DNA of 64,000 nt, from contig NZ_RCOG02000022.1 in NCBI RefSeq assembly GCF_009663685.2, positions 62,558-126,557 on the forward strand. Reading direction: 5' to 3'. The notes beneath the pieces were generated by a model. That model was not told the origin of the DNA and did not search any database. It saw nothing but the letters and a program-made list of their open reading frames with translations. Shown here piece by piece: positions 48,635 through 57,067 of the stretch. Numbering within the stretch: position 1 is the first letter of the stretch; the number at the start of each line of letters is the position of its first letter. This stretch comes from Cupriavidus sp. U2. GTDB lineage: Bacteria > Pseudomonadota > Gammaproteobacteria > Burkholderiales > Burkholderiaceae. The position numbers were made by a program, and so were the translations under genes.

Positions 48635-49234
48635 ATGGCTCAAGAAGAACAGGCACGGCGCGACGCCGGGCCGCAGCACGTCGTCGATTCGGTGATCGTT
48701 CCCGAAGCCGCCGACGAGGCGCGCGACAGCGAATTCCGCATTTCACCGCGTATCGAGGACTGGGTTGGCGTCATTGTGATGGTGTTGCTGGTGGCCATCA
48801 CATTTGCCAACGTGGTGGTCCGCTATTTCACCGACGAATCGTTCGCGTGGACCGAGGAATTCTCGGTCTTCCTGATGATCGTGCTGGCGCTGGTGGCCGG
48901 CAGCGCCGCCGTGGCGCGCGACCGCAATATCCGTATCGAGTATTTCTTCGAGCGGGGCAGCGCGGCGCGCCAGAAGCGGCTGGCCGTCCTGTCGGCCGTG
49001 GCCGTGGCGGTGATGTTCCTGGCGCTGGCGGTGCTCGGCGCGCGGATTACCTGGGATGAATACGCGTTCGGCGAGACCTCGCCGGGCATCGGCGTGCCAA
49101 GCTGGTGGTATTCGATCTGGCTGCCCGTGCTGTCGGGCGCCATCGCGCTGCGCGCGCTGGCGCTGGCCCTGCGCAATGTGCGCGCGCTGAAGGCCCTGCA
49201 TGCAGCGAACAAGGATGGAGGCCAGCCGCAATGA
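48635..49234 (+). CDS. TRAP transporter small permease (DctQ)
   Basis: The 199-residue protein has a soluble N-terminal segment and four helices in the DctQ pattern (VVRYFTDESFAWTEEFSVFLMI). The start at 48635 is an ATG one codon after an in-frame TTG; GGAGG lies upstream. It overlaps the large permease start by 4 bp. Confidence 0.88.
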   Translation: MAQEEQARRDAGPQHVVDSVIVPEAADEARDSEFRISPRIEDWVGVIVMVLLVAITFANVVVRYFTDESFAWTEEFSVFLMIVLALVAGSAAVARDRNIRIEYFFERGSAARQKRLAVLSAVAVAVMFLALAVLGARITWDEYAFGETSPGIGVPSWWYSIWLPVLSGAIALRALALALRNVRALKALHAANKDGGQPQ

Positions 49235-50535
49235 CGCTGGTCGCCATCATTCTCTTCGTGGTGTTCATCGGCCTGATGCTGCTGGGCGTGCCGATCGGCG
49301 TGTCGCTGGGGCTGGGCGGCCTGGTGGCCATCGGCTTGTCGAACCTGGACACGCAGATGTTCGGCCTGCTGGCCGTGCCGCAGAACTTTTATGCCGGGCT
49401 GGCCAAGTATCCGCTGCTGGCGATTCCGATGTTCGTGCTGGTGGGGTCGATCTTCGACCGCTCCGGCGTGGCGCAGCGGCTGGTGACCTTTGCCATCGCC
49501 ATCGTCGGGCGCGGGCCGGGCATGCTGCCGCTGGTGGCCATCCTGGTGGCGATGTTCCTGGGCGGGATTTCCGGCTCGGGCCCCGCCAATGCGGCGGCCG
49601 TGGGTGGCGTGATGATCGCGGCGATGTCGCGCGCCGGGTATCCGGGTTCGTACAGCGCGGCGGTGGTAGGCGCGGCGGCGGCCACAGACATCCTGATTCC
49701 GCCTTCGGTGGCCTTCATCATCTATAGCGTGCTGGTGCCGGGCGCGTCGGTGCCGGCGCTGTTCGCGGCCGGCATGGTCCCGGGCATCCTGGCCGGCGTG
49801 GCGCTGATCGTGCCGGCCGTGTGGCTGGCGCGCAAGCACAACATGGGGCATATCGAGGCTGCGCTGCCGCGCCCACCGTTCTGGAAGAGCCTGCGCGAGG
49901 CCGCGTGGGGGCTGGTGGCGCCGTTCCTGATCCTGGGTGGCATGCGCGCGGGCTGGTTCACGCCCACCGAGGCCGCCGTGGTGGCGGTGGTGTACGGTCT
50001 GTTCGTCGGCATGGTGATCTACCGCAGCATTGGCATGCGCGACCTGTTCACCATCTTCCAGGAGGCGGCCGAAACGTCGGCCGTGATCCTGCTGGTGGTG
50101 GCGCTGGCCGGCATCTTTGCCTACGCGCTGTCCACGCTGGGCGTGATCGACCCGCTGGCCAATGCCATTGCGCATTCGGGCCTGGGCGAATACGGCGTGC
50201 TGGCGCTGATCGTGCTGCTCCTGATGACGGTGGGCATGTTCCTGGACGGCATCTCGATCTTCCTGATCTTCGTGCCGCTGCTGCTGCCCATCGCCAATGC
50301 CTTCCACTGGAACCCGGTATGGTTTGGCGTGGTGCTGACGCTGAAAGTGGCGCTGGGCCAGTTCACGCCGCCGCTGGCCGTGAACCTGATGGTGTCGTGC
50401 CGTATCGCCCGCGTGCGCATGGAAGAAACCGTGCCCTGGGTGATCTGGATGCTGCTGGCGATGTTCATCGCCATGCTGATGGTGCTGGCTTATCCGCCGC
50501 TGGCCACCTGGCTGCCCGACTACCTGGGCTACTGA
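49231..50535 (+). CDS. TRAP transporter large permease (DctM)
   Basis: The 434-residue protein has about 12 helices and DctM motifs (GVPIGVSLGLGGLVAIGL, ISGSGPANAAAVGGVMI, GMFLDGISIFLIFVPLLLPI). It forms the sodium-driven channel with DctQ and receives substrate from the DctP protein encoded next. Confidence 0.92.
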   Translation: MTLVAIILFVVFIGLMLLGVPIGVSLGLGGLVAIGLSNLDTQMFGLLAVPQNFYAGLAKYPLLAIPMFVLVGSIFDRSGVAQRLVTFAIAIVGRGPGMLPLVAILVAMFLGGISGSGPANAAAVGGVMIAAMSRAGYPGSYSAAVVGAAAATDILIPPSVAFIIYSVLVPGASVPALFAAGMVPGILAGVALIVPAVWLARKHNMGHIEAALPRPPFWKSLREAAWGLVAPFLILGGMRAGWFTPTEAAVVAVVYGLFVGMVIYRSIGMRDLFTIFQEAAETSAVILLVVALAGIFAYALSTLGVIDPLANAIAHSGLGEYGVLALIVLLLMTVGMFLDGISIFLIFVPLLLPIANAFHWNPVWFGVVLTLKVALGQFTPPLAVNLMVSCRIARVRMEETVPWVIWMLLAMFIAMLMVLAYPPLATWLPDYLGY

Positions 50536-50575
50536 TTTGAACGACAAGACGAAGATGAAACGAGGAGATTCCCGC

Positions 50576-51604
50576 ATGAAACGCCGTGCCCTGATGCTGT
50601 CCGTTGCCGCCTCGATCGCCGCTGCTGCCTTTGCCGCGCCGGCCGCCATGGCCCAGACCTACAAGCCCGAATACAAGATGTCGCTGGTGCTGGGCCCCGC
50701 GTTCCCGTGGGGCAAGGGCGGCGAGATCTGGGCAGACCTGGTGCGCCAGCGCACCAGCGGCCGCATCAATATCAAGCTGTATCCGGGTACGTCGCTGGTG
50801 GCCGGCGACCAGACGCGCGAGTTTTCGGCCATCCGCCAGGGCGTGATCGACATGGCCGTGGGCTCGACCATCAACTGGTCGCCGCAGGTCAAGGAGCTGA
50901 ACCTGTTCTCGCTGCCGTTCCTGATGCCCGACTACAAGGCGCTGGATTCGCTGACGCAGGGCGAAGTTGGCAAGTCGATCTTCGGCATGCTGGAAAAGGC
51001 AGGCGTGGTGCCGCTGGCCTGGGGCGAGAACGGCTTCCGCGAAGTGTCGAATTCGAAACACGAAATCCGCAAGCCCGAGGACCTCAAGGGCCTGAAGCTG
51101 CGCGTGGTCGGTTCGCCGCTGTACATCGAGACCTTCAATGCGCTGGGCGCCAACCCGACGCAGATGAGCTGGGCCGATGCGCAGCCGGCCATGGCCTCCG
51201 GCGCGGTGGACGGCCAGGAGAACCCGCAGAGCGTGTTCGCCGCCGCCAAGCTCTATACGGTCGGCCAGAAGTACGTGACGACCTGGGGCTACGTCGCCGA
51301 TCCGCTGATCTTCGTCGTCAACAAGCAGATCTGGGAAAGCTGGACCCCGGCTGACCGCGAGATCGTCAAGCAGGCCGCCATCGACGCCGGCAAGCAGGAA
51401 ATCGCGCTGGCCCGCAAGGGTCTGGTGGAGCCGGGCGCGCCGGCCTGGAAGGACATGGAGCAGCACGGCGTGAAGGTGGTCTCGCTGACCCCGGCCGAGC
51501 ACGACGCGTTCAAGAAGGCCACGGCCAAGGTCTACGACAAGTGGAAGAAGCAGATTGGCGCCGACCTGGTGACCAAGGCCGAAGCGTCGATCGCCAAGCG
51601 TTGA
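50576..51604 (+). CDS. TRAP transporter solute-binding protein (DctP)
   Basis: The 342-residue protein has a Sec signal peptide (cleavage after AMA, about residue 26), the DctP fold and the Arg-containing GLKLRVVGSPLYIETFNALGA carboxylate site. The start follows GAGGAG. Ligand unknown but expected to be a carboxylate. Its stop overlaps the thioesterase start (TGATG). Confidence 0.9.
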   Translation: MKRRALMLSVAASIAAAAFAAPAAMAQTYKPEYKMSLVLGPAFPWGKGGEIWADLVRQRTSGRINIKLYPGTSLVAGDQTREFSAIRQGVIDMAVGSTINWSPQVKELNLFSLPFLMPDYKALDSLTQGEVGKSIFGMLEKAGVVPLAWGENGFREVSNSKHEIRKPEDLKGLKLRVVGSPLYIETFNALGANPTQMSWADAQPAMASGAVDGQENPQSVFAAAKLYTVGQKYVTTWGYVADPLIFVVNKQIWESWTPADREIVKQAAIDAGKQEIALARKGLVEPGAPAWKDMEQHGVKVVSLTPAEHDAFKKATAKVYDKWKKQIGADLVTKAEASIAKR

Positions 51605-52005
51605 TGAAGCACGTCTTCACCTGCGTGATGCCGATCCGGTGGGGTGACATGGACGCCATGGGCCATGTCAACAACACCGTCTACTTCCGCTACCTGGAGC
51701 AGGCGCGAATCGAGTGGTTCGCGTCGATCGGCCGCAATGGCCGGGACGGCAACGGCCACGGGCCCGTGCTGATCAACGCCCACATGACGTTCCTGAAGCA
51801 GCTGCGTTACCCCGGCGCTATCGAATGCCGGGTGTACGCGGGCCAGCTGGGACGGTCGAGCTTCGAGACGAAGATCGAGATCCGCCGGACCGACCTGCCT
51901 GATGTGGTCTGGGCGGAAGGCGGCGCCAAGGTGGTGTGGTGCGACTACGCGGCGGAGAAGAGCGTGCCGGTGCCGGAGGAAATTCGGCGTTTGATCGAGG
52001 CGTAG
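51604..52005 (+). CDS. 4HBT-type acyl-CoA thioesterase
   Basis: The 133-residue hotdog-fold protein has the 4-hydroxybenzoyl-CoA thioesterase-type motif with catalytic Asp (RWGDMDAMGHVNNTVYFRYLE). It is translationally coupled to the TRAP binding protein, so it probably hydrolyses the CoA ester of the transported acid or a product of it. Confidence 0.85.
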   Translation: MKHVFTCVMPIRWGDMDAMGHVNNTVYFRYLEQARIEWFASIGRNGRDGNGHGPVLINAHMTFLKQLRYPGAIECRVYAGQLGRSSFETKIEIRRTDLPDVVWAEGGAKVVWCDYAAEKSVPVPEEIRRLIEA

Positions 52006-52030
52006 GCCTTTAGCCCGCACTCGGCAGGTC

Positions 52031-52055
52031 CCCTCTCCCGTGAAACGGGAGAGGG
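52031..52055. repeat. Perfect 10-bp palindromic intergenic repeat
   Basis: CCCTCTCCCG-TGAAA-CGGGAGAGGG, with no T-tract on either side, so it is not a standard terminator. It lies between convergent genes and resembles the imperfect palindrome at 24911-24941. Probably a short REP-like repeat. Confidence 0.5.
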
Positions 52056-52148
52056 CGGAGGGAGAGGGTAAAGAGGTTCTGCTTGCCGATCTGTGGCCGC
52101 TTGCACCGCCGGGCCCTCTGGCCCTGTGCGGGCAAGGGCAGCGAGCCG

Positions 52149-52694
52149 TCAATGATTCACCAGCCGCTGCACCAGATCGACGGCGGTATGCGCGCCATAC
52201 TTCTTCATCAGTCGCGCCCGGTAGATATCGACGGTGCGCGGGCTGATGGCCAGCAGCTTGCCGATCTGCTTGCTGGTCTTGCCTTCCACCAGCTGCGCGG
52301 CGATGTCGCGTTCCCGGGCGGTCAGCTCGGCCGTGACCGGCCGCTTCTGCGACAGGTCCTCGAATGTCCAGATGCCGGCGCCGAGCGGATCGTTGCGGTC
52401 CAGTGCGCGGCCCGTGACATGGCACCAGAACAGCTCGCCGCTGGCGCGCTTCATGATCCGTTCGTCGGAATACAGCCCCTTGGTGTTCATGACCGGCACG
52501 ATGCGCGCGCCGGTGCGCTCGAACTCGTCGGCGGTGGGGTAGAGCACCTGGAACGACTGCCCCATCAGGGCTTCGCGCGTGGTGCCGAAGATCCGGCAGA
52601 CCTCGCTGTTGCAATCCTCGATCATCCGGGCGCGCGAGAGCACCAGGCCGACCGGAGCCAGCTGGAATGCGGTCTGGTAGTCGATGGCCGGCAT
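52149..52694 (-). CDS. PAS-LuxR transcriptional regulator
   Basis: The 181-residue protein has one PAS domain (about 5-115) and a C-terminal LuxR-type HTH (about 120-178, LTARERDIAAQLVEGKTSKQIGKLLAISPRTVDIYRARLMKKY). It is divergent from the CoA-transferase genes and most likely controls them through inverted repeats in the shared promoter. Confidence 0.88.
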   Translation of the reverse strand: MPAIDYQTAFQLAPVGLVLSRARMIEDCNSEVCRIFGTTREALMGQSFQVLYPTADEFERTGARIVPVMNTKGLYSDERIMKRASGELFWCHVTGRALDRNDPLGAGIWTFEDLSQKRPVTAELTARERDIAAQLVEGKTSKQIGKLLAISPRTVDIYRARLMKKYGAHTAVDLVQRLVNH

Positions 52695-52710
52695 TATCCC
52701 TTATGTACTT

Positions 52711-52795
52711 TTACGTAATGGCGTTCGCGGCATCCGTTGACGTATCCTTTGTGGCGTCAACGGCGGCGCCTGACCGCCGATTGTACCGTTACAAT
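52711..52795. promoter_or_regulatory. Divergent promoter with three inverted repeats
   Basis: TTACGTAA (52711-52718), GTTGACG-N12-CGTCAAC (52736-52761) and ATTGTA-N4-TACAAT (52780-52795) are all perfect. They lie between the PAS-LuxR gene and the CoA-transferase operon and are candidate binding sites for the regulator and for RNA polymerase (TACAAT can be a -10). Confidence 0.5.
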
Positions 52796-52851
52796 TTCCG
52801 CGTGTGGCCAACCGGCCGCGCAAGAGCGGGACTACCGAGGAAGGAGCGAAC

Positions 52852-53550
52852 ATGAACAAGGTCTACGCCAGCGCCGCCGAGGCGCTCGCGGGCGTCGTAC
52901 GCGACGGCCAGACGATCGCCGTGGGCGGTTTCGGTCTGTGCGGCATCCCCGAGGCACTGATCGCCGCACTGCGAGACAGCGGCGTCAAGCAGCTCACCTG
53001 CATCTCGAACAACGCCGGCGTGGACGGGTTCGGCCTGGGTCAGCTGCTGGCCACCCGTCAGATCAAGAAGATGATCTCGTCGTACGTCGGCGAGAACAAG
53101 GAGTTCGAGCGCCAGTACCTGGCCGGCGAACTCGAGCTCGAATTCACGCCGCAGGGCACGCTGGCCGAAAAGCTGCGTGCCGGTGGCTCGGGCATTCCGG
53201 CATTCTTTACCAAGACCGGCGTGGGCACGATCGTCGCGGAAGGCAAGGAAACCCGCGAATTCAACGGCGATACCTACGTGATGGAGCAGTCGCTGGTGTC
53301 CGACGTGGCCATCGTCAAGGCCCAGAAGGCCGACAAGGCTGGCAACCTGGTGTTCCGCCGTACCGCGCGCAACTTCAACCCGGTGTGCGCCATGTCCGGC
53401 AAGATCACGATCGCCGAAGTGGAAGAGATCGTCGACACCGGCGATATCGACCCGGATGATGTTCACCTGCCGGGCATTTTTGTGCACCGCATCGTGCTGA
53501 ACACCAGCCCCGAAAAACGCATCGAACAGCGCACCGTGCGTGCCAAGTAA
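52852..53550 (+). CDS. scoA: 3-oxoacid CoA-transferase subunit A
   Basis: The 232-residue protein has the CoA-transferase family I alpha signature (VGGFGLCGIPEALIAAL, the glycine-rich CoA-binding loop). With subunit B it moves CoA from succinyl-CoA to a 3-oxoacid such as acetoacetate. Start at 52852 with AAGGAG. Oxoadipate-type PcaI is an alternative. Confidence 0.9.
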   Translation: MNKVYASAAEALAGVVRDGQTIAVGGFGLCGIPEALIAALRDSGVKQLTCISNNAGVDGFGLGQLLATRQIKKMISSYVGENKEFERQYLAGELELEFTPQGTLAEKLRAGGSGIPAFFTKTGVGTIVAEGKETREFNGDTYVMEQSLVSDVAIVKAQKADKAGNLVFRRTARNFNPVCAMSGKITIAEVEEIVDTGDIDPDDVHLPGIFVHRIVLNTSPEKRIEQRTVRAK

Positions 53551-53561
53551 GGAGATAGATC

Positions 53562-54200
<639 letters not shown>

Positions 54201-54231
54201 GCGCCGCAGCCTCAAGCACGCAGCCTCGAAC

Positions 54232-54272
54232 AAAAACCCCCGCCGGCGCGAGCTGGCGGGGGTTTTTGCTTT
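54232..54272 (+). terminator. Intrinsic terminator after scoAB
   Basis: The 13-bp stem AAAAACCCCCGCC / GGCGGGGGTTTTT has a 10-nt loop and a downstream T-rich run. It also works on the minus strand as the end of the DUF411 transcript. Confidence 0.92.
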
Positions 54273-54330
54273 GGACGGAACCGAGATGCCGACTCATCGC
54301 CGGCTCATCGTCGGCTCAGGCGCCCATGGC

Positions 54331-54813
54331 TCAGGTCTTCGGCTTGTTGTAGCTGGAAAAGACCGAAGCTGCGCCATCGGATTTCACCAGCAGCACGTCG
54401 AACGGCTCCTTGCGCGGACCGTACTCCATGCCCGGCGAGCCCACCGGCATGCCCGGGACGGCCAGCCCGGCGGCTTTCGGCCTGGCTGCCAGCAGCTTCT
54501 TGATATCGGCGGCAGGGACGTGGCCCTCGACGCCGTAGCCCTGGATGACACCGGTGTGACACGAGCCGAATCGCTCGGGAATGCCGTATTTCTGGCGATA
54601 CACGCCAGTATCGTCCACATCGTGCGTGGCTACGGTGAAGCCGTTGTCGCGCAGGTGCTTGGCCCAGTCCTCGCAACAGCCGCAGGTCGGGCTCTTGTAG
54701 ACGTCGATCGCCAGCGCCTTCGGCGCCTGGGCCACCGCCATCAGCGGCGACAGCAGCAGGGCGCCTGCGCCAAGGGTGCGCAGGGCATGGCGTCGCGATT
54801 GACTACGCTGCAT
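54331..54813 (-). CDS. DUF411 metal-binding protein
   Basis: The 160-residue protein has a signal peptide with RR (RRHALRTLGAGALLL), then the DUF411 core with SPTCGCCEDW (Cys-x-Cys-Cys), PERFGSCHTG and GYGVEGHVP. DUF411 proteins are periplasmic and often linked to copper handling. AAGGAGG precedes the ATG at 54813. It is 10 bp downstream of the hydroxybutyrate dehydrogenase gene. Confidence 0.85.
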   Translation of the reverse strand: MQRSQSRRHALRTLGAGALLLSPLMAVAQAPKALAIDVYKSPTCGCCEDWAKHLRDNGFTVATHDVDDTGVYRQKYGIPERFGSCHTGVIQGYGVEGHVPAADIKKLLAARPKAAGLAVPGMPVGSPGMEYGPRKEPFDVLLVKSDGAASVFSSYNKPKT

Positions 54814-54823
54814 CGCTGCCTCC

Positions 54824-55600
54824 TTATTGCGCCACCCAGCCGCCATCCATGTTCCAGATCGCGCCACGCACCTGCCTGGCCGCTTCGCTGGACAGGAACA
54901 CGGCCAGCGCGCCCAGTTCCTCGGGCGTGACGAACTGGCCCGACGGCTGTTTTTCGAGCACCAGCTCGCGCTTGGCCTGTTCCACCGGGATGCCTTCCTT
55001 CTGCGCGCGGGCTTCCACCTGTTTCTGCACCAGCGGGGTCAGCACCCAGCCCGGACAGATTGCATTGGCCGTGACGCCGGTCTGCGCGGTTTCCAGCGCG
55101 GTCACCTTGGTGAAGCCGACAATGCCGTGCTTGGCTGCCACGTAGGCCGACTTCTCGGCCGAGGCCACCAGGCCGTGGGTGGACGCCACGTTGATGACGC
55201 GGCCCCAGTTTTTGGCCTTCATCGACGGCAGGGCGAGACGGGTGGTATGAAAGGCGGAGGTCAGGTTGATGGCGATGATCGCATCCCACTTGTCGACCGG
55301 GAATTCCTCGATCTTGGCCACGAACTGGATGCCAGCGTTGTTGACCAGGATGTCCACGCCGCCGAAGTCTTTCTCGGCGTAGCGCATCATGTCCTCGATC
55401 TCGGCGGACTTGCTCATGTCCGCGCCGTGGTAGCCCACCTGGATACCGCTGCCGGCACGGGCGATTTCCGCCTTTGCGCCGTCGGCATCACCAAATCCGT
55501 TGACAATGATGTTCGCGCCCTGCGCGGCCAGAGCCTGCGCGATGCCGAGTCCGATACCGCTGGTCGAGCCCGTGACCAGTGCCGTCTTGCCTTTGAGCAT
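54824..55600 (-). CDS. 3-hydroxybutyrate dehydrogenase
   Basis: The 258-residue SDR matches D-3-hydroxybutyrate dehydrogenase: TGSTSGIG (10-17), NNAGIQFVAKIEEFP, catalytic SAYVAAKHG, and KRELVLEKQPSGQFVTPEELG in the substrate loop. It oxidises 3-hydroxybutyrate to acetoacetate with NAD, a step in PHB breakdown. GGAGG precedes the ATG at 55600. A longer open frame runs upstream but is antisense to the divergent hydrolase. Confidence 0.9.
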   Translation of the reverse strand: MLKGKTALVTGSTSGIGLGIAQALAAQGANIIVNGFGDADGAKAEIARAGSGIQVGYHGADMSKSAEIEDMMRYAEKDFGGVDILVNNAGIQFVAKIEEFPVDKWDAIIAINLTSAFHTTRLALPSMKAKNWGRVINVASTHGLVASAEKSAYVAAKHGIVGFTKVTALETAQTGVTANAICPGWVLTPLVQKQVEARAQKEGIPVEQAKRELVLEKQPSGQFVTPEELGALAVFLSSEAARQVRGAIWNMDGGWVAQ

Positions 55601-55637
55601 GTAAGCCTCCGTCGGGAGTGTCAGGATGTGCTGTGGC

Positions 55638-55660
55638 ATTGTACTCGCAGGGCGTACAAT
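55638..55660. promoter_or_regulatory. Inverted repeat in the divergent promoter
   Basis: ATTGTAC-N9-GTACAAT, perfect. Each arm supplies a TACAAT -10-like hexamer on opposite strands, so it may be a pair of divergent promoters or an operator. The same ATTGTA/TACAAT arms occur upstream of scoA. Confidence 0.45.
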
Positions 55661-55780
55661 CCGGCTTTGGCCTGGCGCCGTATTTCGTCGCGTCCTGCCC
55701 GGTGTTTCATCGTGGGCAAGAAATTCCGAAAAAACTCGCACGCCGCAGGGGATGCGGTGGCACCAGCAGGGGAGTCCCAG

Positions 55781-56662
55781 ATGTCTTCCAGTCCGCGCCT
55801 CGGGTTCGTTCAGTGCATCAGCCCGGCGGGCCTGCATCGCATGGCCTATCACGAATGGGGCGATCCCCTGAATCCGCGCGTGCTGATGTGCGTGCACGGC
55901 CTGACGCGCACCGGCCGCGACTTCGACGCGCTGGCGCGGGCGATGTCCGACGAGTATCGCGTCGTGTGCCCGGACGTGGTGGGCCGCGGACGCTCGGAAT
56001 GGCTGGCCGACCCGCATCACTACGTGGTGCCGCAGTATGTGTCGGACATGGTCACGCTGATCGCCCGGCTCAACGTCGAACAGGTGGACTGGTTCGGCAC
56101 GTCGATGGGCGGGCTGATCGGCATGGGCCTGGCTGGCCTGCCGAAGTCGCCGGTGCGCAAGCTGCTGCTCAACGATGTGGGGCCGCGCGTCACCGCGCAG
56201 GCGCTGGAGCGCATTGGCGCCTATCTGGGCCTGCCGGTGCGGTTCAAGACCTTCGAGGAAGGGCTGGCGTACCTGCAGACGATCAGTACATCGTTCGGCC
56301 GGCATACGCCCGAGCAATGGCGCGAGCTGAACGGCGCCATCCTCAAGCCAGTGCAGGGCGCCGAGGGGCTGGAGTGGGGGCTGCACTACGATCCCGCGCT
56401 GGCCGTGCCGTTCAAGGAGACGCCCCCGGAGGCGGTGCAGGCCGGCGAGCAGGTGCTGTGGCACATGTTCGAGGCGGCGCCGGGGCCGACGCTGATCGTG
56501 CGCGGCGCCCAGTCCGACCTGCTGCTGCGCGAGACGGTGGCGGAGATGGTGGCGCGCGGCAAGCAGGTATCGTCCGTCGAAATCCCCGATGTGGGGCACG
56601 CGCCCACGTTTATCGATCCGGCCCAGATTGCCATTGCCCGGGAATTCTTCCTGGGTACGTAA
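55781..56662 (+). CDS. Alpha/beta hydrolase
   Basis: The 293-residue hydrolase has CVHGLTRTGRDF (oxyanion region), nucleophile Ser in GTSMGGLIGMGLA and a His in PDVGHAPTFI. The start at 55781 follows GGGAG. It is upstream of ridA, relA on the same strand. Substrate unknown. Confidence 0.85.
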   Translation: MSSSPRLGFVQCISPAGLHRMAYHEWGDPLNPRVLMCVHGLTRTGRDFDALARAMSDEYRVVCPDVVGRGRSEWLADPHHYVVPQYVSDMVTLIARLNVEQVDWFGTSMGGLIGMGLAGLPKSPVRKLLLNDVGPRVTAQALERIGAYLGLPVRFKTFEEGLAYLQTISTSFGRHTPEQWRELNGAILKPVQGAEGLEWGLHYDPALAVPFKETPPEAVQAGEQVLWHMFEAAPGPTLIVRGAQSDLLLRETVAEMVARGKQVSSVEIPDVGHAPTFIDPAQIAIAREFFLGT

Positions 56663-56689
56663 CGAATTTTTTGCTGAGAAGAATCTGAT

Positions 56690-57052
56690 ATGAGCACCAA
56701 CCCCCTGAAGCGCGCCCACGTGGGCAAGCGTCTGTCCGAATACGCGGTCTACAACGGCGTGGTCTACCTGGCCGGCCAGGTGCCCGAGGTCGACCCCAAG
56801 GCCGACCTGCGCGGCCAGACCCGCGAGGTGCTCGGTCATATCGACCGCCTGCTGGCCGAGGCCGGCAGCGACAAGACGCGCATCCTGATGTGCCAGATCT
56901 TTCTGACCGACGTCACCCGCATTGGCGAGATGAACGAGGTGTGGGACGAATGGGTGCCCCAGGGCAACACGCCCCCGCGTGCAACCGTGGAAGCCAGGCT
57001 GGCCAATCCCGACTATCTGATCGAAGTGGTGGTGACGGCCGCCCTCAATTGA
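56690..57052 (+). CDS. RidA-family protein
   Basis: The 120-residue YjgF/YER057c/UK114 protein has GVVYLAGQVPE and NTPPRATVEARLANPDYLIEV with the conserved Arg. RidA proteins deaminate reactive enamine/imine intermediates. It lies 16 bp upstream of relA. Confidence 0.85.
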   Translation: MSTNPLKRAHVGKRLSEYAVYNGVVYLAGQVPEVDPKADLRGQTREVLGHIDRLLAEAGSDKTRILMCQIFLTDVTRIGEMNEVWDEWVPQGNTPPRATVEARLANPDYLIEVVVTAALN

Positions 57053-57067
57053 TGCAGGCGTTGTGAC

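Noticed and set aside
55601..56839. Upstream extension of the 3-hydroxybutyrate dehydrogenase frame
   Set aside because: Antisense to the alpha/beta hydrolase and without homology; the family start with a good ribosome site is at 55600.
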